Below, piece by piece: positions 21,860-34,060 of a stretch of 64,000 nucleotides of DNA (positions within the stretch are counted from its first letter, which is position 1; each line of letters opens with the position of its first letter). Origin of the DNA: Pyrus communis (lineage: Eukaryota; Streptophyta; Magnoliopsida; Rosales; Rosaceae); NCBI RefSeq assembly GCF_963583255.1, contig NC_084809.1, positions 8,472,215-8,536,214 of the forward strand. Direction: 5' to 3'. Made by a program: the position numbers and the translations under genes. The notes beneath the pieces were generated by a model, which worked only from the letters and a program-made list of their open reading frames with translations, was not told the origin of the DNA and did not search any database.

Positions 21860-21950
21860 CATAATCCCACTACTCCTCCCAGGTAAAACACACACTCTCT
21901 CTCTCACAGTGTCATATCAAGTAGTGGTGGCTCAGCCGTCTGAGGTTACC

Positions 21951-24441
21951 ATGGGGTCGCAGGAGGAGTACCAACCGCTACTCATCAGGCTCGATTCACA
22001 CTCCCAGATACCTAACTTGTCGTCCAGTGCCATTGAAGAGTTTCTGGAGCACAAGCCCGTGGCGGTTCGATGGTGGCCTAAACTGGTGGCTTGGGAGTCG
22101 AGGCTCCTCTGGATTTTATCCGGTTCATCTATCGCTGTCTCTATTTTCAACTACATGCTCAGCTTTGTGACTCTCATGTTTTGTGGGCACCTGAGTGCCT
22201 TGGAGCTTGCTGGGGCCTCTATAGCTAGCGTTGGAATTCAGGGTCTCGCTTATGGTATCATGGTAAGTCCTCTAGTTTAATGTACTTTATAAATAAGGAT
22301 ATTAGGACACTCCAACATCTAATAATCCTGAAAATGCACTATCCTAACTATTATGTTGCGCAGATAATATTTCTTTGATTAACTTATATGGCACAATTTC
22401 ATCATGTTTTTTCATACGCTTCGGTATAGTATTTGTGTTTTCCCTTCGCGCATGAAAAACACACAAAGTATTCGATTAGGAGTGATGACAGAAACTAAAC
22501 CGAGAGTGCCCAACTCTCGTTACATTACTCGTGTGGCCGAATTTCATCTCCATGTTCTTCTTGTGTGGTTGGATTAACACTTTTTGTGTTCTTAATTCTT
22601 GGTTTGGAATCAAAGTTGGGAATGGCAAGTGCTGTCCAAACAGTGTGTGGGCAAGCATATGGAGCCAAACAACTGCCAGCAATGGGAATCATATGCCAAA
22701 GGGCAATCATCCTGCATTTGGGAGCAGCAGTTCTACTCACATTTGTGTACTGGTGGTCAGGACCAATCCTTATAGCCATCGGCCAAACAGACGACATAGC
22801 AGAGCAAGGCCAAGTATTTGCCAGAGGAATAATCCCACAGCTCTATGCATTTGCCATAAACTGCCCCCAGCAGAGGTTTCTCCAAGCCCAGAACATTGTA
22901 AACCCTCTAGCTTACATGTCGCTCGGGGTCTTCCTCCTCCACATTCTGCTCACTTGGGTGGTGGTTTATGTGGTGGACTATGGGCTGACGGGGGCGGCTC
23001 TGACACTCAGCTTCTCTTGGTGGCTTCTTGTCATCACATATGGAATTTACATTCTTGTCAGCCCCATGTGTAAGGAGACTTGGACTGGCTTCTCATGGAA
23101 GGCTTTTAGGGGCATTTGGCCTTACTTTAAGTTGACACTTGCCTCCGCTATCATGCTTTGGTAAGTACCAGATTTTGAGAAATATGCCAAAATAGAACCG
23201 GTTACACATTTAAAATAAAGAATAAACATGCATTGTCTGGTGTTCTGATTTTAAGATTGATTAAAAAAACTAAAACCGGTTATATTTTTACGCATTACGT
23301 TTTTTTCCTTTTTCACTTTACCATTCACTTAAAATATTTTTTGCTTGCAATTAACTGTTGGGTTTTATGATAGTTTGGAGATATGGTACAACCAAGGACT
23401 AGTGCTGATATCAGGGCTTCTCTCCAATCCTACAATCTCTCTAGACTCCATTTCTATTTGGTACACCTTTTGTTAAAGCAATCCATTTTTTAACCTTTTT
23501 ACTTTTACCGTTCAACTTGATAATTTTTGTTAACTGCTGTTTGACATCTAACTTTTCATTTTCTGATGTGATACAATTCCAGCATGAACTACTTGAACTG
23601 GGACATGCAATTTATGTTAGGCCTATCCGCGGCAGCCAGTGTTCGTGTTAGTAATGAGCTCGGTGCCGGTCACCCAAAGGTGGCCAAGTTTTCAGTGTTT
23701 GTAGTGAACGGGACGAGCATATTGATTAGTATAGTCTTCAGTGCGATTATATTGATATTCCGAGTTGGGTTGAGCAAGCTTTTTACAAGCGACGCTGAAG
23801 TTATCACGGCAGTATCTGATTTAACCCCATTGCTCGCCATCTCTGTTTTCTTGAATGGCATTCAACCTATACTCTCAGGTATTGATAAATGATGGAAGCC
23901 GTAGAGAAACAAACTAGGTTTGCTGGCACTATCAGCATCAATTCTAATTCATGTTGTGTGGAATTTTAGGTGTGGCAATTGGAAGCGGATGGCAAGCTGT
24001 TGTGGCGTATGTTAACCTGACTTGTTACTATATTATCGGTCTTCCGATTGGATGTGTTCTAGGCTTCAAAACTAGCATGGGAGTTGCAGTAAGTAGAATC
24101 TCACCTCACTTTTGCTAGTGAAGTGATTGCTTTGCTTTGTGAGTGATGGAAAATGATGAACTTTTGGTATTTTTCAGGGTATTTGGTGGGGAATGATCAT
24201 TGGAGTTTTTCTACAAACAGTAACTCTAATTGTTCTCACTGCAAGAACAAACTGGGATTCTGAGGTAATTTAAGTTTCAAAATTTGTGGAAGATATAATT
24301 ATCATTGAATATATAGAGACAGGAACTGCATTTGACCAAAAGTTCTCACCAATGATCATGCTTTTGTAGGTTGTAAAAGCAGCTGAACGATTGAAGAAAT
24401 CTGCAAGTGCAGAAAGATTAGACTTGGTGACCGATATATAA
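21951..24441 (+). CDS. DTX35: MATE-family efflux transporter, DETOXIFICATION 35-like
   Basis: Exons 21951-22262, 22616-23160, 23374-23460, 23583-23878, 23970-24088, 24178-24264 and 24370-24441 have consensus junctions and give 505 residues. The ATG is in TTACCATGG; the frame extends further upstream only through non-ATG codons. Twelve hydrophobic segments are expected. Family motifs include AWESRLLWILSGSSI, GASIASVGIQGLAYGIM, VCGQAYGAK, CPQQRFLQAQN, WYNQGL, SVRVSNELGAGHPKVAK, LNGIQPILSG and IGLPIGCVLGF. MATE proteins exchange protons or sodium for organic compounds; the DTX33-35 clade sits on the vacuole membrane and its members transport chloride or affect flavonoids. Substrate here is unknown. 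A broken copy lies at 4131-5283 and a gutted one at 28975-29340. Confidence 0.9.
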
Positions 24442-24689
24442 GGCTGCCGTGAAGGTTTCTGAACTTCATTTCACATGCGATTCCTGTTCAAAATCCTTTG
24501 ATTCGACAGTGCATTATGGTCAACAAGAACTAGCATAGATGTTTGTTACGTTTCTTTCTTACCCTGCACACAACTAAGCAGATTGTTTGCAATTTTGATG
24601 ATTTAAGGGAAAGGAAAATGTCCTACTTGTTTGGGGCAGTAAAAATTTCTACCAGGCATAATTTCAGTAGAAGCTGCACTACTAGAATC

Positions 24690-25160
24690 ACATTGTGCTT
24701 GTAGTTAAACTGCTACAACATCAAACGGTTCCATTCTGTTCTCCATCCGTCTCACCTCGAATGGTAAAACGAAGGGTAGCCGGAATACTGAGCCAATATA
24801 GTTCCCAAGCGGCAAAACGTACTGGCTTAAGCTGGTGATTATCGTCAAGATTGTTTGATTTGGTTTGATACCAGATGCCTGCATTTCCTTATATTTCTCC
24901 ATCATCTTCTCGATGTTGTTTGTCTTAGCCTTTGATCCATGTCAGATGCATTTACATATGCGGATAGCATAGTCACATAGTCGCATAGGAGCAACGATCA
25001 GGGTTAAACCTGAAGCAAAAACAAACAAAAACAGGGCTATTTCTACCCTCTTACAAAAGCATGTCTTTAATTATCTGTCGAAGAAGCACACTGCTTTTGC
25101 CTTGCGATACTTGACATTACGACAGACAACCACCTAATGAATTATGATTCTATCATGTTG
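24690..25160 (-). pseudogene. Stub of the PPR gene's last exon, behind the MATE gene
   Basis: On the minus strand this matches the 3' end of the intact PPR gene at about 29390-30430, with two internal deletions. The first, at about 24839, removes some 480 bases corresponding to 29507-29987. The second, at about 24930, removes some 85 bases. What is left includes the GIKPNQTIL segment and part of the intron with its AACCTGAAGCAAAAACA boundary. It cannot encode a PPR protein. With the MATE stub at 28975-29340 it is one half of a reciprocal loss. Confidence 0.85.
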
Positions 25161-26039
25161 GAAAATTTCAATAACAAAAGAGGAATACAAAAAAATCCGA
25201 TCAGTCGGGGATATCGAGCGACCGGTACGATGAAGCGAAAACCCGGTGATTAGAGCTTCTAACGTGGGCAACCAGTCGATCGGCTGGGCCAAAAGCACGA
25301 GTAGCACTCTTTGCCTTGGTCATACCGGTCCCTCGACTTGGTACGGAGAATTCAAATTGTCACGCCCCGATCTCAACATACATCCCGAATTGACATGTGA
25401 CATCATCAAATACTCGTATCTCAAACATACCTTGCCTTCGGGATATGGCAAATCACAACTTGGGAATCGAATCGCAAAGTAATTTTTCATATACTTTATG
25501 ACTACATCTAACCTCCTCGTTAGACTATCTACGTACCCTCAATAAGGATCAAGCCATTCCTAGTTCATCATTCACAAAATCAGACGTTTATCCCACTGAG
25601 TTCAAGTAGAAAAGCATAGCATTACTCAATCATTTATTATAACTTGACAAGATGAAATTCCTAGACTCAAGCTACATAACAAACCCCCATGAAAATCATG
25701 ATTTCTCTTCCATCCAACATATAAATCATTATGTCTCATCATGATATCATAATTCACAACATACATCATATTTAAGAGTCGACGAAGCACAAAACCATTC
25801 TCTTGCCACATTAATTAATTAATCTTATCAAAATAATAACAATCATTCCCATATCTTCTGAATTCATACCTTATGAAATCATAATCGAATCGTAGAAAAT
25901 CCCGAAGGAGTCACCCAGACGTCCAACAGCTTTTCTAACCCAATTCACAAGATTCTCGAAACCATTGTCACAAATATATAAAAACTAAGGCTAAAGTGAC
26001 ACAGTTAAGCCAAGTCTGCTAAAGTAACCAAACAGGAAG

Positions 26040-26545
26040 TGGCCCCCCATCGCGGATTAACCAAGCAAAACCACCCATGCAGTAACCAAGTAGGCAATGA
26101 CCCTCTATCGCAGATTAAACAAGCAGAGTCACTCCTACACATCTGTTAGGTAATAATTACCTATCGTGGATTAACCAAGCATGATCACCCCTAAGTATGT
26201 ATGGCCATAAGGATTGCCTATTGCGGATTAACCAAGCATGATCCATAGAAAATATGGTCCCTTATTGCGGATTAACCAAGTAGGATCATGGTCCCCTATC
26301 ACGAATTAACCAAGCAGGACCAAGATAACCAAGTAGGTAGCGACCACCCATCGCGGATTAACCAAGCAGAGTCACACCTACAGAACTATTAGACAATGAT
26401 CACCTATCGCGGATTAACCAAGCATGATCACCCCTAAGTGTGTGTATATGGCCATATCAAAGATATAAGGATCGCATATCGTGGATTAACCAAGCACGAT
26501 CCATAAATAGTATGGTCCCCTATTGCGGATTAACCAAGCAGGACC
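26040..26545 (-). repeat. Ten-copy GCGGATTAACCAAGCA repeat array in the LTR
   Basis: Variants of TCGCGGATTAACCAAGCA begin near 26051, 26109, 26165, 26222, 26266, 26300, 26352, 26408, 26480 and 26524. The order of spacer types repeats (ACTCC/GAGTCAC, TGATCACC, ATGGCCATA, GGTCCC), so a block of about four or five units was itself duplicated (26040-26290 and 26341-26545). Motif orientation is constant. Confidence 0.85.
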
Positions 26546-28000
26546 ATCCATGTACCACTGCTACACGGTGCAGGAAATTCAACACACAACCTACCCACAA
26601 CTCAACCTTTATGGGTTACAATGTAGTCACTACACCGTCAACTTATCATGGCCACCAACTAATACGTCACACAAGCATATAAATTCTACATAATACTTCT
26701 AATAGGATTCTAAGATCACATAGTCATAGCATTTATCATACCTATCATTCACATTGCTAAAAAGGGATAATTAAACACACATATATTACAATCATCAATA
26801 CACAAGCCAAATCATATTTAATAAACGTAGGTCTATGGCTAAATATATTAAAAAATCACATTTCAAAGGAAATTACATTTATAAAACCAAGTCATATTCA
26901 CAAATGATATTAATATAAGAAATTAAGGTAATAACCATATCACATATATTCAAATCACTCTCTAACCAATGTGGGTCCACTAGACTTCATTTAGTCTCCC
27001 GTGGTACCAATTTTAGTATCTAGAACATTTCGAGACATGTTGACCAAAAGTCAATTCTCGGTTAACTGTACGGTATACATCTCCACGTAACTTGATCTGA
27101 AAGATCCGCCCATCAAATTTTGGATCTGTAACTTCCTAGGGTCCTCATTATTCTCATAGAACATCATACTAAAATCTCATCATGATCCGACGGTCGAATC
27201 TCCGCCAATCACAAATTCATGTGGCGGTCGACGTTTTATTTTATGAACTTACAAATCCAATTTGAGGAGATCCGTAAGTCAGATTCCTGATCCGTAAGTT
27301 TCTAATGTCCTCAAATATTACGTGCTATAATGTACTAAATTTTGGTGACTATCCAACGGTCAGATCGTCGATTCATTTAATGTCCAAGTAGCGGTCTCTA
27401 TCAAAATTATAGTCATACGATGGGATTTCGTCAATCGAACGTCACATATGGAATCAGGGTATCCAAATTAGTCTAGGAAGGGCAGGTGGGGTTCCGGCCC
27501 ACGCGCCGCCGCACGTGGCAGCTGGCTACCCCATCTCGTCGAAAAATTCAACTATTTCCAAAAATTACCAAATTTTATAGGCAAGTAGATCTCAGTGAGG
27601 GGAGAAATTTTCATACCTTGGCTGAAGTCCAATTCGGCTAGGAACCACCTGAAATCAGCCTTGATCCGCCGGAACCCTATAATTGGGTATTCCTTAAATG
27701 ACGGATTCCGCCACCGTGCACCCGTGAACCCGCCGGAGCTATCTCACAAATTAGAGGTTAATTCATGTTAATTTTTGAATAAATATGGAAGAGAATATGA
27801 TGTTGAGTCGGTTCCAGGTAGTGGATGGCTGCGATTTGCCGGAAAAATGGCCTGAAAAGGTGTCGGAAATCATGAAGAAATCGGGTCCGGGTTGCAGGTC
27901 AAAGGGAATCCGGGTTTTCCCCTCCTTCTTGCTTCTCTCATTTCCCTCCTTCCTCCCTCTCTCTAATTGGGCCATCCACTCCTTCTCTCCTTTCCCGATT

Positions 28001-28223
28001 GGAGGCAGATTGTATGCCCTCCTGTTATGGTGTCTTCCCTATACCCTACTATTTGTGCAGTCACGGTTAAGCCACGTCAACATTTTATATTCCTATTGTT
28101 TTTTGTCTTATTATCTCTATAAAAAAAAATCAATATAAAATGTTGACGTGGTTTAACCGTGACCGCACAAAATAGAAAGGCATGAGTAGGGCACCATATT
28201 AGAAGGGCAGACAATCTGCCTCC
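28001..28223. mobile_element. Hairpin MITE, Mutator-like, inserted in the solo LTR
   Basis: The ends GGAGGCAGATTGT and ACAATCTGCCTCC are exact complements, and the whole element folds back: GTCACGGTTAAGCCACGT near 28060 pairs with its complement near 28150. Flanks TTCCCGATT (27992-28000) and CTCCCGATT (28224-28232) are a 9-bp duplication with one mismatch. A second family member is at 49070-49289. Confidence 0.85.
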
Positions 28224-28545
28224 CTCCCGATTCACTGCACCCTCCCCCTTTTCTCTCCCATTCTCTCTTCCTCCTCCGTTCCTCTTCCTCTCTCCTTCTT
28301 TTCTTTTCTTTTTTCTTCTCTAGCTGCCATTTGGCAGCTCTAATTTCTTTTTTTTCTTTTTTTTTAACAACCACTCACATGGTTTCATTTGTCAACAATA
28401 TGTGGTCGAGGTGCTTTCCAAAAAAAAAAAATATGTCGTAAATATAAACGCGTTGAAATTAATAATACGAAAATCTTAATTTTAAATAGTGAAATCCAAG
28501 GACGGGATTTCACACAAATTCTCACATTTTTTAATGTATGGTGGG

Positions 28546-28766
28546 AATGGGGATCCTCTCTGGATCGTCATTGTGAGGATCCCGGAGATCCTTCAATCAT
28601 ATCCGTTTATCGTATATCATGCGGTTAAAAATTATTGTAAATTTTTTTATTTAAAATTGAATATAAACAGTACTTGGACAAAAACTAACCGCACGATGTA
28701 CGATAAACGAACACGATTAAAGGATTATCGGGATCCTCACAAAGAGGATCCGGAGATGATCCTCAT
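28546..28766. mobile_element. Hairpin MITE, GGATCCTC family, first copy
   Basis: The left arm GGGATCCTCTCTGGATC and the right arm reverse-complemented GAGGATCATCTCCGGATC pair. A second complementary block (GTTTATCGTATATCATGCGG against CCGCACGATGTACGATAAAC) lies further in. It matches the element at 48598-48819. The target duplication is unclear in this copy. Confidence 0.7.
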
Positions 28767-28974
28767 TCCTTTTTTAGTAATAATGAAGAATTAGTTAAAT
28801 TTGGAACGTGCCTCATTAACCTAATGAGGAGTCTGGTGAAAATTGTTGTCCATACGTCCTTATTTTATGGGCATGTGATGCCACGTGACATAAATTTGTG
28901 CTTCGTAATTTCGGCACTGGTATGGCTATCTGACCGGTCACAATCAATTTCAATTTATAATGGAACACTGCCTC

Positions 28975-29340
28975 CGAATGTCGATACTTGACTATATTTG
29001 ACTTAGGTTTATGGATGGTTTAGTGTAATTATTAAAGAAAATTCAGGTTGCTGCAGCTAAACTTCTCTTGCTAATGTCACGCGTTTATACACTGGTGGTC
29101 ACCCAACATTTTTGAATGGTAGTTATACCTTATAGTTTTCCTCTTTCAAGACCATCAAATGGTGGTGGCTCAGCCGGCTGAGCCACCAAGGTCGACGAGA
29201 ATTAGACATTTTGAGTAGAAGCTAACCAGATTGTTACAAAGTTTGATGGCTTAAAGGAAAGAAAAGAGTCCTACTTCTTTCACAGAATGGAGTAGTAAAA
29301 ATTTGCACCAGACATTTCGAGTAGAAGCTGCAATACTTGA
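28975..29340 (+). pseudogene. MATE gene stub: promoter and leader fused to 3' UTR
   Basis: About 28975-29200 matches the upstream and leader region of the intact MATE gene (21655-21955), including the GCAGCTAAACTTCTCTTGCTAA block and the GTGGTGGCTCAGCCG leader. From about 29205 the match jumps to the intact gene's 3' UTR (about 24525 on: AGAATTAGACAT / GAACTAGCATAG, then AAGGAAAGAAAAG...TCCTACTT). The whole coding body is gone. It sits between the solo LTR and the intact PPR gene. Confidence 0.75.
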
Positions 29341-29607
29341 ATCACAAAATTGTGCTTGTGGTTGTACACATTAATTAGGCTGCTACAAGATCGAACGGTT
29401 CCATTTTGTTCTCCATCCATCTCAAAGAGCAACAAGATCAAGGGTGGCCGGAAAACAGAGCCAGTATAGTTCACAGGCAGCAAAATGTACTCATTTAAGC
29501 TGGTCTGAAATGATATCGCTCCCACGTAGTATTTCTTAACTTATATTCTCCACTTAATCACCAAGCCTGAGTAACGTGACTATATCACAAATTAGAATAT
29601 CCCAACT

Positions 29608-32600
29608 TTACAAATCTGCAACTGCAAGTAAGCCCTCAAGGTTTTTCTCGTTAACACCGTTGAGATAAACCAGTTCATGTTTTTGCTCCGCATTTGATGA
29701 AGTGACCAGTGAAGGACCATCTAGTTCATCATCATACTTTTCATCCTCATCCTCATCCTCACTATCATTCTCATCGGTAGGCACCAGATACTTACTAGAT
29801 CCTTGTTCATTGCTACTCTGATCCAAATTTCCTACAAGCTGGTTAGCCACCTTCTGTTCCTCTGCTGTTTTCGCCAAAGACAAAAGGATATTCTTTGCTT
29901 TCTGATCAGGCGGAAGCCTACAGGATTCCATTTCCTGGTACCAAACAACAGCACTGCCAAAATCTCTGTTTTTTCCATATGCATCCATGATTGTTGTCAA
30001 GATTGTTTGATTTGGTTTGATACCAGATGCCTGCATTTCCTCATATTTCTCCATCATCTTCTCGATATTACTTGTCTTAGCATACCCTTTGATTAATGTC
30101 CCATAAGTGACGACATTGGGTTTAAATGCATCTTGTTTTATTCTTATGAAGAATTTCTCGGCACCCTCCATGTCAGATGCATTTACATATGCTGACAGCA
30201 TAGTTGTATAAGAGCACAGATCAGGATTAAACCTGAAGCAAAAACAGACAAAAAAAAAAGAGGGATCACTATCCAGATCATAGAGTGTAAACTTTTAGGG
30301 ATAGGGCTATTTCTGCCCTCCTACAAAAGCATGCCTTTGATTATCTGTCGATAGACCACACTGTTTTTGACATACGATACTTGACATTATGACTGAAAAC
30401 AGCCTAATAAATTTGTGGTTCTAACAAACAGATAGTAGAACCATAAAGTGCATTCAATTACACAGGTATTTCACTCCGGCAAATATGTGTGAAGATAATA
30501 GGTGAAGGGAGAGAAGTAAGGAATGGACTGATGGATGCCAATTGAATCCAGTAGTAAGGAACAGACTGATGGATGCCAATTGAATCCAATTAATGTTGAC
30601 TGGTTTGTAGAATTCACAATCTGATCTAATAATGATCAGTTTGTGGAAATGCGAGTAAGTTGATATACATGCTCAGATACATAAATAGAACAAATTCAGC
30701 ATAAAACAAAATTTTAAGCAAACGGGATGGACACAGGCAACGCATGTCATATATACATGAAAAATCCTGCTTGCAAATGAAACTTATTTAAATATCTTAT
30801 CAAGTATGAAATACTGACATCATCCAACGTGTAAACTTCAGTTAACTATAACTTCCAAGTCCCAGACTTCTAGGTCCTAGAATCTAGGATATTTGAACCC
30901 AACAACTAACCGGTCTAACCTAATATGTCAACGTAACCACTTATTTGTAAATTCATTCTGATAGAGCTAGACAAGAAAGAGACACTAGGTAAATATTTTA
31001 TAGTTGAAACCTTTTCTTATCCAGTTTTCGTTATTAGGTACTATCCCACAAAGAGTGCACATAGTGCTAGGTATTCATTTATAGCAACTAATCAGCACAA
31101 CAACAATCCTTTGCAAACCAAAACAAGAATATAAGGTTTAGCAAGTGCAACTCATCGTCGACTATAGCATAATCAACATGAAGGTACTGAGAAATATACC
31201 TGTCCCTTCTCATGCTTTTAAAAACTGTTCGAGCTTGGTCCACCATTCCTGATACTGCAAATGCGTCAAGCAAAATGTTATAAGCTTTGCGGGTTGGTCT
31301 GCAAAAGAGAGAGAATGGTGGCGATTATAGGTTTCATCAATGGTGACGAATCAATGTCAAGAGTTGAAAATCCATTTTTAAGTTTCAAACACTTCAGCTC
31401 CCTGTATGACAAGAAAAGTAGCATTAACCCTGTACCTGACACCAGCATCAAGCATCTCCTCAAAAACAGCTAAGGCTTCTTCCTCTCTTCTAGCTTTCCC
31501 ATAAGCACTAATGAGTAAGGCATAACTCACTACGTCAGGTCGGAGACCAGCTCTTTGCATCTGCCATTAGAAGTTTCCTTTAATTTCTGATGCATTTTAT
31601 TACTAACAATAAAGCTATTACTTGAGCAGCATGATAAGATATTAAGGTCACGGAACTTCAAGTGGGTAGTTTGTACCAATTTCAGCAAAACGAAGTAACA
31701 CGATAAGCATGAGAAAGGGGAAAATACAGGACTTTTAAGTCTACTTTGATCAATAAATTTTGTCAAATCTCTTTCAGAATTATACAGAACATTGATAAGT
31801 AACTTTTATGTGTGATTGGGCATGTAAAATCATAGTTAAATCTGGGTGATAAAAAACGCATCGGTTTTCATTAAGGTAACTATTTTTTTAAATTAAACAG
31901 GACATCATTGCTGCAAGACCGGACATTCTTCTATTTCGATCATAGATCAACTAATGATGCTTAAAAAAACAGACTAAGGAAACTATTTTTCTTTCTTCAA
32001 AACAAACCAGGAAAATATTGCTGTAACCGTATTTTATAATTCTAAAGCATACTCTAATAGGAAGGTTTAGCATGCTCTACCAAGCTGTACGACTAAGTAT
32101 TAAGATATTTTCCCAAAATTTACCTGGTTATACATCTTGGAGACTTCCTTGTAATTATTTTCAAATGACATCAAGCTATTATAAGTAACCGTCGATTGTG
32201 GAACCCCTCTCTCAGACATCATTGCGAACATCTTCCGAGCTTTATCATAGCTCCCAGCCTTCTTATACATATAAATCATCATGTGGAACATCTTTTGGTC
32301 TGGATTTAAAGGTGATTTTTCCTCGTTTAGAAGAGTCTCAAATATTTCTTCAGCTTCCTTGAACTTACATCCCTGTATTTCAAGGTACCATGTGAGGCAG
32401 GTAGAAAGACTCCAATGAAAGCATGCAGCTCAAATGGCAGATATGTCATAAATATTGAAGATGCCAGCATCATCAATATGTTGTCAGCACTAAGCTGAAA
32501 ATTTAGAATTAAGATTTAATCGATGTTTTTAGGGACACTGACAAGTTTGGCTAAAGAAGGTTATTACCTCAACAAATATCTTTAGTATTATTTGATATGT

Positions 32601-34060
32601 CACAGCAGATGGTTCAGGGCCAGAAGACTGCATCCTTCTAAATATTGCTTCAGCATTGTTATATCGGCCTCCTATTCCATATGCTTCCATAAGAGCAGTA
32701 TGAGATATTACACTTGGTGGATGGCCTTTCTCATTCATCAAACTTAAAAGCTTCTCAGCCCTCGTGTAGTGCCCTTGCTTTCCATAAGCTGTTATAAGCA
32801 TCAGGAAATCCATTTTGCTGAAGTCCCACCAGTTCTGAGTTTGGAGCCATTCGAGAATCTAGAAGACAAAGAACATAAACAAGTGATTTAATCACCAAAT
32901 AAAATCAAGTACTTAAAGAAATGCGCTCAGAAACCGAATATTTGCACAACAAAAAAAAGCATCTTTACATACCTGGCTGACTAGGTTCCATTTTTTCAGT
33001 TGCTTAAATCTAACCAAAGTTCCAAGGACAACATCCTTGGGAATAGTCTTGTCCTTGAGCTTTTCACTTTTGAGCACAGAAACTGCAGAACCTGTCTCCT
33101 CAATTTCATTCATAAGTCTCCTCCAGTTCTTCTGCTCGGCTTCATCAGCAGCATCTTTGAAAACTTCTACCTTCTTCCTTTTCTGCAAGAACTTTCTTGG
33201 TGCCAGCATGCCCATACAAACTATCCCCACTCTTCCACGCACCTTGACATTGGAACCTATAGAACTTGTGCATTCTTTCAATTTACTGAAGACAAAAACT
33301 CACAGAGTTATTACTGATATCACAATGAACACATAAATCATCGAAGAGCTCTCGAATTAGTAAGTTCTATCAAAAACATGATCGTCCCAGGTTAATGGCA
33401 ATAGGAATGTACAAAGTCGACAGCATCCACTTGAACAAGCCAAAGGTCACACCACAAAGAATAAACTACTTAACACTGCAATTAGAAAGATATAAAATAA
33501 TGTAAATGTACTCCTATATGTATAGTATATGCTTGCACGTCTTCGACTTTGAGTATAATGGCAACCCAATTTCACTCAATGAGTTATATGACTCCCTACT
33601 TTGATTCCAAAGACATAAAGAACCAGCAAATTCACCTTCAACCCCAAGAAATGCAGCAATTATGCAAGACAGGAAAAGTATAACAGCCAAAAAAAAAAAA
33701 AAAAAAAACTTTATACCAATCTTTCAGAATTTTGAATCAAAATTGAAACTTTAGTTAACCACAGTTCCCTGTTTGCCTGCCTTCATAATTTCATAGCTGA
33801 AGCATGCAACTTTCTAAGTAAAAATAACCCCAGAACCCCAAATTCTCCATGCTATCCCCCTAATTACACAAGAAACCAAACAGGACACTAAAAATTCGAA
33901 CTTTACAACCCGAAAAGAAACCCAAAAGCTCAAATGTCAGATGGGTTTCTGAGGGTTTTGCAGGGGTTTAACAAAAGGAGATGAAGGAAAAACAAACAAA
34001 CCTCCAATTATCCAACGGAGCTGATGAAATAAAGGGCCTTAAGAAAAGGGTTTGAGGCAT
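29608..34060 (-). CDS. Pentatricopeptide repeat protein, At3g59040-like, probably plastid
   Basis: Seven exons on the minus strand (34060-34002, 33285-32973, 32858-32568, 32372-32124, 31560-31436, 31298-31200, 30232-29608) with GT-AG junctions give 586 residues. The start MPQTLFLRPFISSAPLDNW comes from a 59-nt first exon. The N-terminus is basic and hydroxylated, as in a transit peptide. P-class repeats of about 35 residues run through the middle, for example VTYNSLMSFENNYKEVSKMY, DVVSYALLISAYGKARREEE and VVTYGTLIKGYAKTSNIEKM. The C-terminus has an acidic run (NDSEDEDEDEKYDDE) and ends LLAVADL. PPR proteins bind organelle RNA and help it splice, stabilise or translate; the Arabidopsis relative is chloroplast-targeted. 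No E, DYW or SMR domain is seen. It overlaps nothing and converges on the MATE stub. Confidence 0.88.

Larger units (their letters stand above)
25358..28514 (-). mobile_element. Solo LTR, about 3.16 kb, Ty3/Gypsy-like, minus orientation, with nested MITE
   Basis: Read on the minus strand it starts TGTGAAATCCCGTCCTTGG and ends GGGGCGTGACA. CAAAT is duplicated exactly at 25353-25357 and 28515-28519. A 223-bp MITE (28001-28223) was inserted later. No gag-pol or second LTR is present. Its first part resembles the plus-oriented LTR at 15982. It split the spacer between the PPR stub and the MATE stub. Open frames inside (25246-25482, 26440-26682, 27763-28138) are not genes. Confidence 0.85.

Noticed and set aside
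21909..21950. Longer MATE N-terminus from 21909
   Set aside because: That codon is GTG. The first ATG, at 21951 in a good context, gives the family's usual N-terminus.
26040..26545. CRISPR-like appearance of a repeated motif with differing spacers
   Set aside because: Spacing is irregular, the spacers themselves recur, the array is inside an LTR, and the genome is a plant's.
25246..26682. Open frames of 78 and 80 codons
   Set aside because: The first crosses the boundary of the solo LTR at 25358, and the second follows the GCGGATTAACCAAGCA repeat array.
28153..28374. A lysine/arginine/glutamate-rich 73-codon frame
   Set aside because: It is a translation of CT-rich low-complexity DNA spanning the end of a MITE and the LTR.
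32913..33281. A 122-codon frame as the PPR N-terminus starting at 33281
   Set aside because: Position 33281 is TTG, not ATG. A 59-nt first exon with ATG at 34060 joins in frame at a good acceptor (33286).
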